Positions 46,564 through 54,676 of a stretch of DNA of 64,000 bases are shown piece by piece; position 1 is the stretch's first letter, and each line of letters starts with the position of its first letter. The stretch lies in the NCBI GenBank assembly GCA_019638275.1, contig JAHBUC010000002.1, positions 62,001-126,000 of the forward strand, given 5' to 3'. The notes below the pieces were generated by a model, which saw only the letters and a list, made by a program, of their open reading frames with translations, ran no database searches and was not told the origin of the DNA. A program made the position numbers and the translations under genes. This DNA is from Cyclobacteriaceae bacterium. Lineage in GTDB: Bacteria; Bacteroidota; Bacteroidia; Cytophagales; Cyclobacteriaceae.

Positions 46564-47556
46564 CTATGAAATCAACTCGCCTGAATACGCCTCACTAATC
46601 TCATCCAGAATGGCAAAGAGTTCAGGTATATCCGAAGTTTCTACCAGCCGCATGCGGAAGGGTTTGAAATCAGGAAGTCCTTTGAAGTAGTTGGTGTAGT
46701 GCCTGCGCATTTCAAACACTCCGGTACGATCACCTTTCCATTTGATCGAAAACTCCAGGTGCTTCTTCGTAATGTTTACACGATCGGCAACATCGGGCGG
46801 CAACGAACGTTCACCGTGTTGTACATAATGTTTGATCTCGTTGAAGATCCATGGATAACCGATAGCGGCACGACCGATCATTACACCATCAACACCGTAA
46901 CGGTTTTTATATTCCAATGCTTTTTGTGGCGAGTCAATATCACCATTGCCAAAGATGGGAATGGTAAGGCGTGGATTTTCCTTCAACCTGCCGATAAGTG
47001 TCCAGTCGGCTGAACCTTTATACATCTGCACGCGTGTACGTCCGTGTACGGTTAACGCTTGTATGCCAATATCCTGAAGACGCTCGGCAACTTCCAAAAT
47101 GTTTTTGGTATTGTCATCCCACCCTAACCGGGTTTTAACGGTAACCGGAAGATGCGTGGCTTTCACAACGGCTTCGGTCATCTTCACCATTTTTGGAATA
47201 TCCTGAAGCAACGCAGCACCTGCCCCCCGACATGCTACGTTTTTAACCGGGCAACCATAATTGATGTCAATTAAATCGGGTTGAGCAGCGGTTGCAATCT
47301 CTGTCGATTGACGCATGTGCTCAATGTCGCTTCCAAAAAGCTGTATGCCTATGGGCCGCTCGTATTCAAAAATGTCGAGCTTTTGTTTGCTCTTGGCCGC
47401 ATCGCGTATCAACCCTTCGGAGGAAACAAACTCGGTATACATCAGGTCAGCGCCATTGGCTTTGCAAACGGCACGAAATGGCGGGTCGCTCACATCCTCC
47501 ATGGGTGCGAGCAGCAGCGGAAAATCCCCCAGTTCTATTTTGCCGATTTTGACCAT
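46564..47556 (-). CDS. dusB: tRNA-dihydrouridine synthase B
   Basis: 330 residues. FMN-binding TIM barrel with LAPMEDVSDPPFR at the start, the catalytic Cys109 in NVACRGAGAALL, and VHGRTRVQMYKG and FGNGDIDSPQKAL later. It reduces specific uridines in tRNA. In many other bacteria dusB precedes fis; here no fis is present. A perfect -7 box lies 29 bases upstream. Confidence 0.94.
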   Translation of the reverse strand: MVKIGKIELGDFPLLLAPMEDVSDPPFRAVCKANGADLMYTEFVSSEGLIRDAAKSKQKLDIFEYERPIGIQLFGSDIEHMRQSTEIATAAQPDLIDINYGCPVKNVACRGAGAALLQDIPKMVKMTEAVVKATHLPVTVKTRLGWDDNTKNILEVAERLQDIGIQALTVHGRTRVQMYKGSADWTLIGRLKENPRLTIPIFGNGDIDSPQKALEYKNRYGVDGVMIGRAAIGYPWIFNEIKHYVQHGERSLPPDVADRVNITKKHLEFSIKWKGDRTGVFEMRRHYTNYFKGLPDFKPFRMRLVETSDIPELFAILDEISEAYSGELIS

Positions 47557-47584
47557 TATTACGCTTTTCAGCGGATTAAGACCG

Positions 47585-47592
47585 CAAAGATA
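47585..47592 (-). promoter_or_regulatory. -7 element TAtcTTTG upstream of dusB
   Basis: On the minus strand the sequence is TAtcTTTGC, ending 28 bases before the dusB ATG. A TTG lies upstream but at only ten bases, too close for the -33 element. Confidence 0.5.
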
Positions 47593-47644
47593 ACATGTAT
47601 TTCAATGGATTTGCAGATTTTTGCCGCCTGGTACTTTCCGCATC

Positions 47645-48574
47645 ATGAGCACTGAAGACATTCAAGTTTCCGATCGTCACCCTGTTGTTTCCCTATTGTT
47701 TATCATCATCCTGATAGGCGTTGGTTTTTTGCTGGTTGGTCCCGGCATTGGGTTGGCCGTTGCTGCCTTGTTCTATGAAGGCGACTTGCTATCCATGCTG
47801 GCTAACCCGGATTATTCCGCATTTCTTCCGCTTATGATCACCCAGGCGTTTGCCGCCTTTATTGGCCTGATCTTGTTCCCTCTATTATATATTCAGTTTT
47901 CGGAACGAAAACCGGTAAGCAAACTCTTTAACTTCAACGAAAAGTGGTTGTTACTTATTCCCGCGCTGATGGTAATCGGCATTGGATTTCAGGTGGCGCT
48001 TTCTCCGGTAATTGAATGGAACATGCACCTGCAGTTTCCGGAGTTCATGAAAAGCTTTGCCGACTGGGCACGCGAACGCGAAGATGCCTTGATGGGACTA
48101 ACGAAAGTGCTCACCAACTTTCAATCGCAACGCGATTTGATTATTGGTTTTATTGTTATCGCCATCCTTCCCGGAATCGGTGAAGAACTTGTGTTTCGTG
48201 GCATGATTCAGAATGAACTCAAACGCGGAACCGGAAATCCGCATCTGGCCATTTGGTTAGCCGCCATTTTATTCAGCGCCATTCACATGCAGTTTTTTGG
48301 TTTTGTGCCGCGCGTGTTGCTGGGCGCGTTGTTTGGTTACCTGTACCATTGGTCGGGTAATTTGTTTATTCCCATGTTCGCTCACTTCTTTCATAATGGC
48401 TTCACACTGCTTATGCTGCACTTATACAATCAGGGAGCTATTGAGCTAAATATGGAAAGTGAAGAAGCAGCGCCCTGGCCCTGGGTAGTAGTTGGCCTCG
48501 TATCAACATTTGCACTTTTGGTTTATTTCCGAAAGCTTTACGCCACCAAACCTTCAACTTTTACGCGTGAGTAG
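47645..48574 (+). CDS. CPBP family intramembrane metalloprotease
   Basis: 309 residues from ATG 47645; a TTG 24 bases upstream is less likely. Seven or eight membrane helices. The Abi/CPBP catalytic motifs are GIGEELVFRGMIQN, the His in FSAIHMQFFGF and HFFHNG further on. The family includes Rce1-like proteases and bacteriocin-immunity proteins; the substrate is unknown. The cdsA start overlaps its last eight bases, so the two are co-translated. Confidence 0.92.
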   Translation: MSTEDIQVSDRHPVVSLLFIIILIGVGFLLVGPGIGLAVAALFYEGDLLSMLANPDYSAFLPLMITQAFAAFIGLILFPLLYIQFSERKPVSKLFNFNEKWLLLIPALMVIGIGFQVALSPVIEWNMHLQFPEFMKSFADWAREREDALMGLTKVLTNFQSQRDLIIGFIVIAILPGIGEELVFRGMIQNELKRGTGNPHLAIWLAAILFSAIHMQFFGFVPRVLLGALFGYLYHWSGNLFIPMFAHFFHNGFTLLMLHLYNQGAIELNMESEEAAPWPWVVVGLVSTFALLVYFRKLYATKPSTFTRE

Positions 48575-49397
48575 AATTTTATCCGGCTACAACAACCTCA
48601 CCCAGCGACTGATTACAGCAGTATTTGGAGCTGCTGCCATTATTACCGGTGTGGCCTATGGCGAGTGGACGTATTTTGCTGTTTTCCTGTTCATCTGCTT
48701 TTTCTCATTACTTGAGTTTTACAAGCTGGCTGGTCTTGACGGATTAATTCCCCTAAAAACATTGGGAACATTAAGCGGTGTGGTGATTTACGCACTTTCC
48801 TTTTTTGTTGAGCGGGGAAATATTTCACCCCGGTACTACCTGTTGCTTTTTCCACTGATCTCGTTGGCATACATGATCAAGCTCTATAAAAAAACGGAAC
48901 TGAAGCCTTTCACCAACATCGCGTACACGTTTCTGGGTATCTTTTACATTGCTGTTCCTTTTGCACTGTTGAACCATGCAGCATTTGATGACGGCTACTA
49001 TAATTATGAGATCATTCTGGGTTCTTTTTTGATTTTATGGGCCAGTGATACCGGTGCCTACTTTGCCGGAACATTGTTTGGAAAACATAAACTCTTTGAA
49101 CGCATTTCGCCCAAAAAATCGTGGGAAGGATTTTGGGGGGGTGCCGCATTGGCTATGGCTATGACCTACGGGTTAAGCCTGTATTTTCATAGCCTGAGTG
49201 TTGTTAACTGGCTGATTGTTGCCTTGCTGATTATTATCGGGGGCACGTTCGGTGATCTGGTAGAATCCCTCCTTAAAAGAAGCATGGCTATTAAGGATTC
49301 GGGGGATAGTTTGCCTGGACATGGCGGCTTTTTAGACCGGTTTGATGGCTTGTTTATTTCAGCCCCTTTTATTGTTGCTTACCTGGAACTTTTCTAA
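48567..49397 (+). CDS. cdsA: Phosphatidate cytidylyltransferase
   Basis: 276 residues from GTG 48567 (SRILSGYNNLTQRLITAVFG); an upstream TTG would overlap the protease gene by 83 bases, and no ATG lies before the first helix. It has about eight membrane helices and the C-terminal CDP-diglyceride synthetase signature SLLKRSMAIKDSGDSLPGHG followed by DRFDGLF. It activates phosphatidate with CTP for all phospholipid synthesis. Phosphatidylserine decarboxylase is encoded 1.5 kb downstream. Confidence 0.94.
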   Translation: MSRILSGYNNLTQRLITAVFGAAAIITGVAYGEWTYFAVFLFICFFSLLEFYKLAGLDGLIPLKTLGTLSGVVIYALSFFVERGNISPRYYLLLFPLISLAYMIKLYKKTELKPFTNIAYTFLGIFYIAVPFALLNHAAFDDGYYNYEIILGSFLILWASDTGAYFAGTLFGKHKLFERISPKKSWEGFWGGAALAMAMTYGLSLYFHSLSVVNWLIVALLIIIGGTFGDLVESLLKRSMAIKDSGDSLPGHGGFLDRFDGLFISAPFIVAYLELF

Positions 49398-49433
49398 CCT
49401 TTCCCAAATCCCTTTTTCGTGTAAAACCAACGA

Positions 49434-49461
49434 TTGGCACAAGGAAATTCCTATATCTTTG
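49434..49461 (+). promoter_or_regulatory. Bacteroidota-type promoter for glutamate dehydrogenase
   Basis: TTG at 49434-49436 is followed after 17 bases by TAtcTTTGC at 49454-49462. Transcription would start near 49467 and leave a leader of about 80 bases that contains an inverted repeat. Confidence 0.75.
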
Positions 49462-49480
49462 CAACCGATTTAGCTGTCCG

Positions 49481-49517
49481 TTTTAAGTGATTTAAATCAG
49501 AATACGCTCACTTAAAA
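49481..49517 (+). promoter_or_regulatory. Inverted repeat in the gdh leader
   Basis: TTTTAAGTGA (49481-49490) and TCACTTAAAA (49508-49517) are perfect 10-base inverted arms separated by 17 bases. The repeat falls between the predicted transcription start and the ATG at 49550. It may be an RNA hairpin or a binding site for a dimeric regulator. Confidence 0.55.
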
Positions 49518-49549
49518 AACACTACTTTTACCGCTACTTTTTAACAATT

Positions 49550-50824
49550 ATGGCATACATAGAACCTGCACCTTTAAAAGACAAGGAAAATCCGTTTGAA
49601 GCAATGATGTCGAGGTTTCACGAAGCCTCCCAAATTCTCGGATTGGAAGATGAAATTTATAACGTATTAAAATCACCTGCCCGTCAGGTTATTGTCTCGC
49701 TCCCTGTAACCATGGATGATGGAACCATCCGCGTATTTGAAGGGTACCGCGTAGTACACTCTAACATTCTCGGTCCGTCAAAAGGTGGTATCCGCTACGA
49801 TCCGCATGTTAACCTGGATGAAGTTAAAGCACTTGCCGCCTGGATGACGTGGAAGTGTGCCGTGGTTGATATTCCATACGGTGGTGCCAAAGGCGGCATT
49901 ACCTGTAACCCTCGTCAAATGTCGGCAGGAGAAATTGAACGCTTAACACGTTCCTATACAAGTGCGATGATCGACATCTTCGGTCCTGATCGTGATATTC
50001 CGGCTCCGGATATGGGAACCGGCCCAAGAGAAATGGCGTGGTTAATGGACGAATATTCCAAAACACAAGGCATGACTGTTAATGCTGTAGTAACCGGTAA
50101 GCCATTGGTGCTTGGCGGTTCACTCGGGCGAACTGAAGCTACAGGCCGAGGCGTAATGGTCTCCACACTTACCGCCATGGAGAAAATGAAAATCAATCCT
50201 TACAAGGCTACCTGTGCGGTACAAGGATTTGGTAACGTAGGCTCATGGGCTGCGCGCCTGTTGGCCGAACGCGGACTGATCGTGCAAGCCGTAAGTGATA
50301 TCTCAGGTGCCTATTACAACGAAAAGGGAATTGATATTGAGGCTGCAGTTGCCTATCGGGATAAGAACAAAGGATCACTCGAAGGCTTTGATGGCGCTGA
50401 AAAAATCAGTGGTGAAGATCTGTTGATTCTTCCGGTAGATGTATTGGTGCCAGCGGCCACTGAAGATGTGATCAAGGCGAGCAATGCACCAAACATCAAA
50501 GCCAAATTAATTGTGGAAGGTGCAAACGGACCAACATCATCCAAAGCCGATAGCATCATCAATGAAAAAGGCATTATTGTAGTGCCCGATATTTTGGCCA
50601 ATGCTGGCGGTGTTACCGTATCGTATTTTGAGTGGGTACAAAACCGGTTGGGATATAAGTGGGAAGCCGAACGTGTTAACCGCAGATCGGACAGGATTAT
50701 GAAAGATGCGTTTAACAACGTGTACAAAACCGCCAACGATTATAAGGTGCCCATGCGTACAGCCGCGTATATGGTGGCCATTGATAAGGTTGCCAAAACG
50801 TATAAGTTTCGCGGAGGATACTAA
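49550..50824 (+). CDS. gdhA: Glutamate dehydrogenase (Glu/Leu/Phe/Val family)
   Basis: 424 residues, the hexameric short form. Catalytic lysines lie in SKGGIRYDP and DIPYGGAKGGI; the dinucleotide fold has AVQGFGNVGSWAA. It interconverts glutamate and 2-oxoglutarate plus ammonia, the alternative to the GltBD route encoded at the start of the window. Cofactor preference cannot be read by eye. It has its own promoter, structured leader and terminator, so it is a single-gene unit. Confidence 0.95.
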   Translation: MAYIEPAPLKDKENPFEAMMSRFHEASQILGLEDEIYNVLKSPARQVIVSLPVTMDDGTIRVFEGYRVVHSNILGPSKGGIRYDPHVNLDEVKALAAWMTWKCAVVDIPYGGAKGGITCNPRQMSAGEIERLTRSYTSAMIDIFGPDRDIPAPDMGTGPREMAWLMDEYSKTQGMTVNAVVTGKPLVLGGSLGRTEATGRGVMVSTLTAMEKMKINPYKATCAVQGFGNVGSWAARLLAERGLIVQAVSDISGAYYNEKGIDIEAAVAYRDKNKGSLEGFDGAEKISGEDLLILPVDVLVPAATEDVIKASNAPNIKAKLIVEGANGPTSSKADSIINEKGIIVVPDILANAGGVTVSYFEWVQNRLGYKWEAERVNRRSDRIMKDAFNNVYKTANDYKVPMRTAAYMVAIDKVAKTYKFRGGY

Positions 50825-50847
50825 TTCACAAATTATTTCATCACCTG

Positions 50848-50880
50848 AAGCAGCAAGTCAACCTTGCTGCTTTTTTTATT
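50848..50880 (+). terminator. Intrinsic terminator after gdhA
   Basis: A 10-bp perfect stem AAGCAGCAAG / CTTGCTGCTT (50848-50857 with 50863-50872) with a five-base loop runs into a T-run. It ends the gdh transcript 24 bases after the stop. Confidence 0.92.
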
Positions 50881-50897
50881 CGTTCGGGTAAATGCCT

Positions 50898-50905
50898 TAC
50901 CTTTG
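50898..50905 (+). promoter_or_regulatory. -7 element TAccTTTG upstream of psd
   Basis: Perfect -7 consensus 28 bases before the psd ATG, just after the gdh terminator. No TTG is present at the expected -33 distance. Confidence 0.55.
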
Positions 50906-50933
50906 TTACTGAAACTCACACAATTCAATTAAA

Positions 50934-51590
50934 ATGACCATTCACAAAGAAGGCCGCACGTTACTGTTTGTATTATTGATTATTCTGGTAGCGATTATCT
51001 GGGCATTCGATTACTTTTTCCCCGAGCAGCAACTGATCCGCAATGTAGTCATCGGAGTGGGTGTGATTTTTTATCTGATTGTTCTTCAGTTTTTCAGAAA
51101 CCCGATTTTCACCGTTCAGAAAAATCCGAAACAGGTTATTGCTCCGGCTGATGGTAAAGTAGTAGTGATTGAAGAGGCCGAAGAAACCGAATACCTGAAA
51201 GGTAAACGCAAACAAGTCTCCATTTTTATGTCGCCCGTTAATGTACATGTTAACCGCATGCCCGTTGGTGGCACCATCAGCTACTATCGCTATCACGAAG
51301 GTAAATACCTGGTTGCGTGGCATCCGAAATCAAGCACAGAAAATGAACGCACTACCGTGGTTGCGAAAATGGATAACGGTGTTGAAATTCTTTTCCGCCA
51401 GATTGCCGGTGCATTGGCACGCAGAATAAAATGTTATGTGTCGGAAGGTCAAAAACTGGAACAAGGGGACGAATTTGGTTTCATTAAATTCGGTTCGCGT
51501 GTAGATATTTTTTTGCCCCTTGATGCAAAAATCACCGTAAACCTTGGCGATAAAACCACCGGTGGCAAGACGGTTATTGCCGAGTTTTAA
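50934..51590 (+). CDS. psd: Phosphatidylserine decarboxylase family protein
   Basis: 218 residues, the short (archaeal/Bacteroidota-like) form. Two N-terminal hydrophobic segments (LLFVLLIILVAIIWAFDYFF and VVIGVGVIFYLIVLQFF), then the enzyme core with VIAPADGKVVVIEE, SPVNVHVNRMPVGG and the self-cleavage site Gly-Ser in KFGSRVDIFLP, where serine becomes the pyruvoyl group. It makes phosphatidylethanolamine in the inner membrane. The upstream CDP-diacylglycerol step is encoded by cdsA 1.5 kb before; a phosphatidylserine synthase is not in the window. Confidence 0.93.
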   Translation: MTIHKEGRTLLFVLLIILVAIIWAFDYFFPEQQLIRNVVIGVGVIFYLIVLQFFRNPIFTVQKNPKQVIAPADGKVVVIEEAEETEYLKGKRKQVSIFMSPVNVHVNRMPVGGTISYYRYHEGKYLVAWHPKSSTENERTTVVAKMDNGVEILFRQIAGALARRIKCYVSEGQKLEQGDEFGFIKFGSRVDIFLPLDAKITVNLGDKTTGGKTVIAEF

Positions 51591-51675
51591 ATTCAAAATT
51601 CGTCCGTTTATACGGTCTATTGGCCGTTTCCTGATAATTCAACCGCTTTAAAAAGGCATTTTCCTGCCTTATTCG

Positions 51676-51683
51676 TATCTTTG
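51676..51683 (+). promoter_or_regulatory. -7 element TAtcTTTG upstream of the desaturase
   Basis: Perfect -7 consensus, 32 bases before the ATG at 51716. No TTG lies at the usual spacing upstream. Confidence 0.5.
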
Positions 51684-51715
51684 AAAATTAGTTAATACAA
51701 TTTTCATCACATTTT

Positions 51716-52858
51716 ATGAGTAGAGCTTCCTCCATTAAGTTTCCAAGAGTTAAACAAGATTTCTTCGTCACCCTCAATCAACGCGTTAACGATTACTTTA
51801 AAAACAACAACATCAGCCGTCAGGCTAATACAAACATGATCATCAAAACAATTTTCATGTTTGCCCTCTACTTTGTTCCTTATGGTATTATCCTTTCTGG
51901 TGTAGTCACCAGTGGTTGGGGCGTTATGGCGTTGGTGGCTGCCATGGGCCTTGGTGTTGCCGGCATTGGTCTTTCTGTTATGCACGATGCCAATCATGGT
52001 GCTTACTCAAACAAAGCCTGGGTGAATAACCTTATCGGCTATTCTCTAAATCTTATAGGTGCAAACGCCTTTAACTGGAAAGTACAACACAATGTATTGC
52101 ACCATACCTATACAAACGTTCACGATGCCGATGAAGACATCAGTCCACGTGGTATTCTGCGCATGCATCCAAGCTCTGAATGGAGACCGTTCCATCGTTT
52201 TCAACATTTATACGCATGGTTTTTTTATGGCCTCATGACTATCGTATGGATTTTGGTAAAAGATTTTGTCAGGATCATTCGCTATCAAAAAGATGGACTC
52301 GTAAAAAAACAAAAAACAAATGCATTAACGGAGTGGACTATTTTGTTAGTCTCCAAAGCAGTTTTCGTAGGATACATTTTTGTTATACCGGTGTTGTTTA
52401 CTCCGTTTGCCTGGTGGCAGGTTCTGCTCGGTATAATGGGCATGCATTACATTGCCGGATTCATCCTTGCCATCATCTTTCAACCGGCACACGTGATTGA
52501 CGGAACGGAATATCCGGAACCTGACCATGAAGGGGTGTTGGAAAATACCTGGGCCATTCACCAATTGCATACTACAACCAATTTTGCCCACAACAACAGA
52601 ATTCTTTCCTGGTACGTAGGCGGGTTAAACTATCAGGTTGAACATCATTTGTTTCCCAATATTTGTCATGTGCATTACCGGAAGATCTCAAAGATTGTTC
52701 GCGAAACTGCTCATGAGTTTGGACTTCCTTATAAAAGCGAACCTACATTTATCAGTGCATTGGCGGGTCACACCCGGTTGTTAAAAGAGTTGGGTAAAAG
52801 ACCGGCAATGGCAGTCTCACAACATCATTCGAATGACTTGAGTATACTGACGAATTGA
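51716..52858 (+). CDS. Membrane fatty acid desaturase
   Basis: 380 residues with the three histidine boxes of membrane di-iron desaturases: His90-DAN-His94, HNVLHH (125-130) and QVEHH near residue 308, plus HQLHTTTNFA before it. The Gln at the first position of the third box is typical of front-end (delta-5/6-like) enzymes; the fused cytochrome b5 domain of eukaryotic members is absent. Two hydrophobic pairs are visible (about 43-90 and 215-255). It introduces double bases into membrane acyl chains, often in response to cold. Its last 34 bases overlap the convergent gene. Confidence 0.9.
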   Translation: MSRASSIKFPRVKQDFFVTLNQRVNDYFKNNNISRQANTNMIIKTIFMFALYFVPYGIILSGVVTSGWGVMALVAAMGLGVAGIGLSVMHDANHGAYSNKAWVNNLIGYSLNLIGANAFNWKVQHNVLHHTYTNVHDADEDISPRGILRMHPSSEWRPFHRFQHLYAWFFYGLMTIVWILVKDFVRIIRYQKDGLVKKQKTNALTEWTILLVSKAVFVGYIFVIPVLFTPFAWWQVLLGIMGMHYIAGFILAIIFQPAHVIDGTEYPEPDHEGVLENTWAIHQLHTTTNFAHNNRILSWYVGGLNYQVEHHLFPNICHVHYRKISKIVRETAHEFGLPYKSEPTFISALAGHTRLLKELGKRPAMAVSQHHSNDLSILTN

Positions 52859-53505
52859 TCGTATTCAGCCAACTCGCGTTCAACAATTTTCAAGGATTTT
52901 TCAACTTCATTCAGGTAAAGTCTGAGTTGTGATGTTGTGGTTATATCACTTGCTTTCTTAGAAAGGTTGTGGATAGCTTCAAGCTCTTCAACAATGCTGG
53001 AATAGTTGTAAACACTTGATAACGCAATTACCCGCTCATATCCCAAAAAATTAAGTGCGCCAGTTGCTTTAGCCGACTCCCAGGCTGATGTGTGTTGAGG
53101 AATCATCGACAGTGATGATACACCAATATAGGTTGGTTTTCCTGCCCGATCTGTCTCGCTAAGATCAGTATCAATGTGGATATAATCGGAGTAAAGTTGA
53201 TTAAGAGAATCAGCTTCGTGTGCCTCACCGGTAAAGAGAAGTTGATCATTGAGTTTCGAGGTTAGGTTATCCAATACTTGAATACGGTTCAGGTTTTCAT
53301 TTACATTAGCATGAAGAATATTCTGATTAAACTCAATCTCCGTCAGCATTCGGCTAAAAGCAATGTCAGCAAGCTCTTGTTGGTTGTGCCGTTCACGCCA
53401 CTCATCCAACTCAAATGCAATTAAAATTCCGAACAGGGCACTGAAAAAACCAATAATATGATTGGGCCAGTCGATGTTATATTTTGCAAGTGAGATTTTT
53501 TTCAT
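52825..53505 (-). CDS. Single-span membrane protein with coiled-coil tail, DUF6090-like
   Basis: 226 residues. One membrane helix near the N-terminus (IIGFFSALFGILIAFELDEW) is followed by a long soluble helical part rich in Leu, Asn and Glu. The order of a helix ending in ELDEWRERHN and then long alpha-helices resembles DUF6090 membrane proteins of Bacteroidota. Function is unknown. It is the last gene of a leftward three-gene run and overlaps the desaturase stop by 34 bases. Confidence 0.65.
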   Translation of the reverse strand: MKKISLAKYNIDWPNHIIGFFSALFGILIAFELDEWRERHNQQELADIAFSRMLTEIEFNQNILHANVNENLNRIQVLDNLTSKLNDQLLFTGEAHEADSLNQLYSDYIHIDTDLSETDRAGKPTYIGVSSLSMIPQHTSAWESAKATGALNFLGYERVIALSSVYNYSSIVEELEAIHNLSKKASDITTTSQLRLYLNEVEKSLKIVERELAEYDQFVSILKSFE

Positions 53506-53522
53506 CGACTGGTTTTGGTTAA

Positions 53523-54662
53523 TTAGGCAATTACCTGATCAAATGCTTTTGTAAATCCTTTCATCTCCTCAAGCGTACCAATGCTTACCCGGCACCATTC
53601 TTTACCCGCATAATCCCACACGCGAATCTGGTAACCTTTCTTTTCGGTTTGTTCCAAAATAGTTTTCCCATCTATCGGGGCGGGGAAGAACACTACGTTG
53701 GCTACTGATTTTCCATACGACCATTTCTTGCTATCGAGATAATTAAACAGGTGCTGACGGGCTTCTGCATTTTTCTTGCGTGTCATGGAAACAAAATCGG
53801 TATCATCCAAACTGGCAGCGGCAGCTGCCAAACCCGCTTGGTTGTAGTTGCCCCACATTTGCTTTGAAGCAATTTTCTGCAACGTATCGGGTTGACCAAT
53901 TATATACCCGATCCGTAAGCCTGCGAGACCATAAACTTTTGAGAATGTTCGGCACACAATCACGTTATGCCCATCCTTAACCAACTGAACCATTGATTTC
54001 TTTTCGTACTGCTCAAGGAATTCGATGTAGGCTTCATCCACAAACACAGTAGCCCGCTTACCCATTTCTACACAAAACGATTTTAGTTTCTCAGTATCCA
54101 AAACAGTACCAGTAGGGTTGTTAGGATTCACCACGAAAATAATTTTAGTATCTCCCTTAACCGCTGATGCCATGGCCTCCAGATCATGCACCATGTTTTC
54201 ATCCAGGTTTACCTGATCCCACCGGGCATTAAATTTCGTGGCATAATCCATCAGCAGTCGGAAAGTCGGGAACGCTGACAATACGGAACCCCCTTCCAGA
54301 CCAACAGACATGCCGGTTAGGCAAAGCAACTCAGAAGAACCACCACCCAACAACACGTTTTCAGGCGCTACACCTTCACGCGCAGCAATTACTTTGCGCA
54401 AATCCTGCGCTACACCATGGGCATACCGATTCCCTTCACTTATGCCGGCAATGATCGCTTTCCTTGCTTTTTCAGAAGGGCCATATGGATTTTCATTTGA
54501 CCCCAACCGGACCAGTTGATTCAGGTTTTTTGGCTCAATGCCATGAAGCCACTCAGCACGACTTACCGGTGCGGCCATTAACTGATCGGCTAAGGTTAAA
54601 CTCAAAGGTAATCCGGCACCGGCTGCCAGTGCGGATTTCAGCCATTGTCTGCGTGTAGTCAT
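53523..54662 (-). CDS. Tat-exported PLP-dependent aminotransferase, HisC-like
   Basis: 379 residues. It starts with a Tat signal: TTRRQWLK at 2-9, a hydrophobic ALAAGAGLPLSLTLAD stretch and a cut near AAP. The body is a fold-type I aminotransferase related to histidinol-phosphate enzymes: RLGSNENPYGPS, NPNNPTG (179-185), Asp209, PLP Lys242 in RTFSKVYGLAGLRIGY. Tat export fits an enzyme that binds its cofactor before crossing the membrane. Related exported enzymes are known in Bacteroidota but their substrate is unknown. Middle gene of the run 55714-52825; it starts 14 bases after its upstream neighbour. Confidence 0.88.
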   Translation of the reverse strand: MTTRRQWLKSALAAGAGLPLSLTLADQLMAAPVSRAEWLHGIEPKNLNQLVRLGSNENPYGPSEKARKAIIAGISEGNRYAHGVAQDLRKVIAAREGVAPENVLLGGGSSELLCLTGMSVGLEGGSVLSAFPTFRLLMDYATKFNARWDQVNLDENMVHDLEAMASAVKGDTKIIFVVNPNNPTGTVLDTEKLKSFCVEMGKRATVFVDEAYIEFLEQYEKKSMVQLVKDGHNVIVCRTFSKVYGLAGLRIGYIIGQPDTLQKIASKQMWGNYNQAGLAAAAASLDDTDFVSMTRKKNAEARQHLFNYLDSKKWSYGKSVANVVFFPAPIDGKTILEQTEKKGYQIRVWDYAGKEWCRVSIGTLEEMKGFTKAFDQVIA

Positions 54663-54676
54663 CTCTTATGTTTTTT

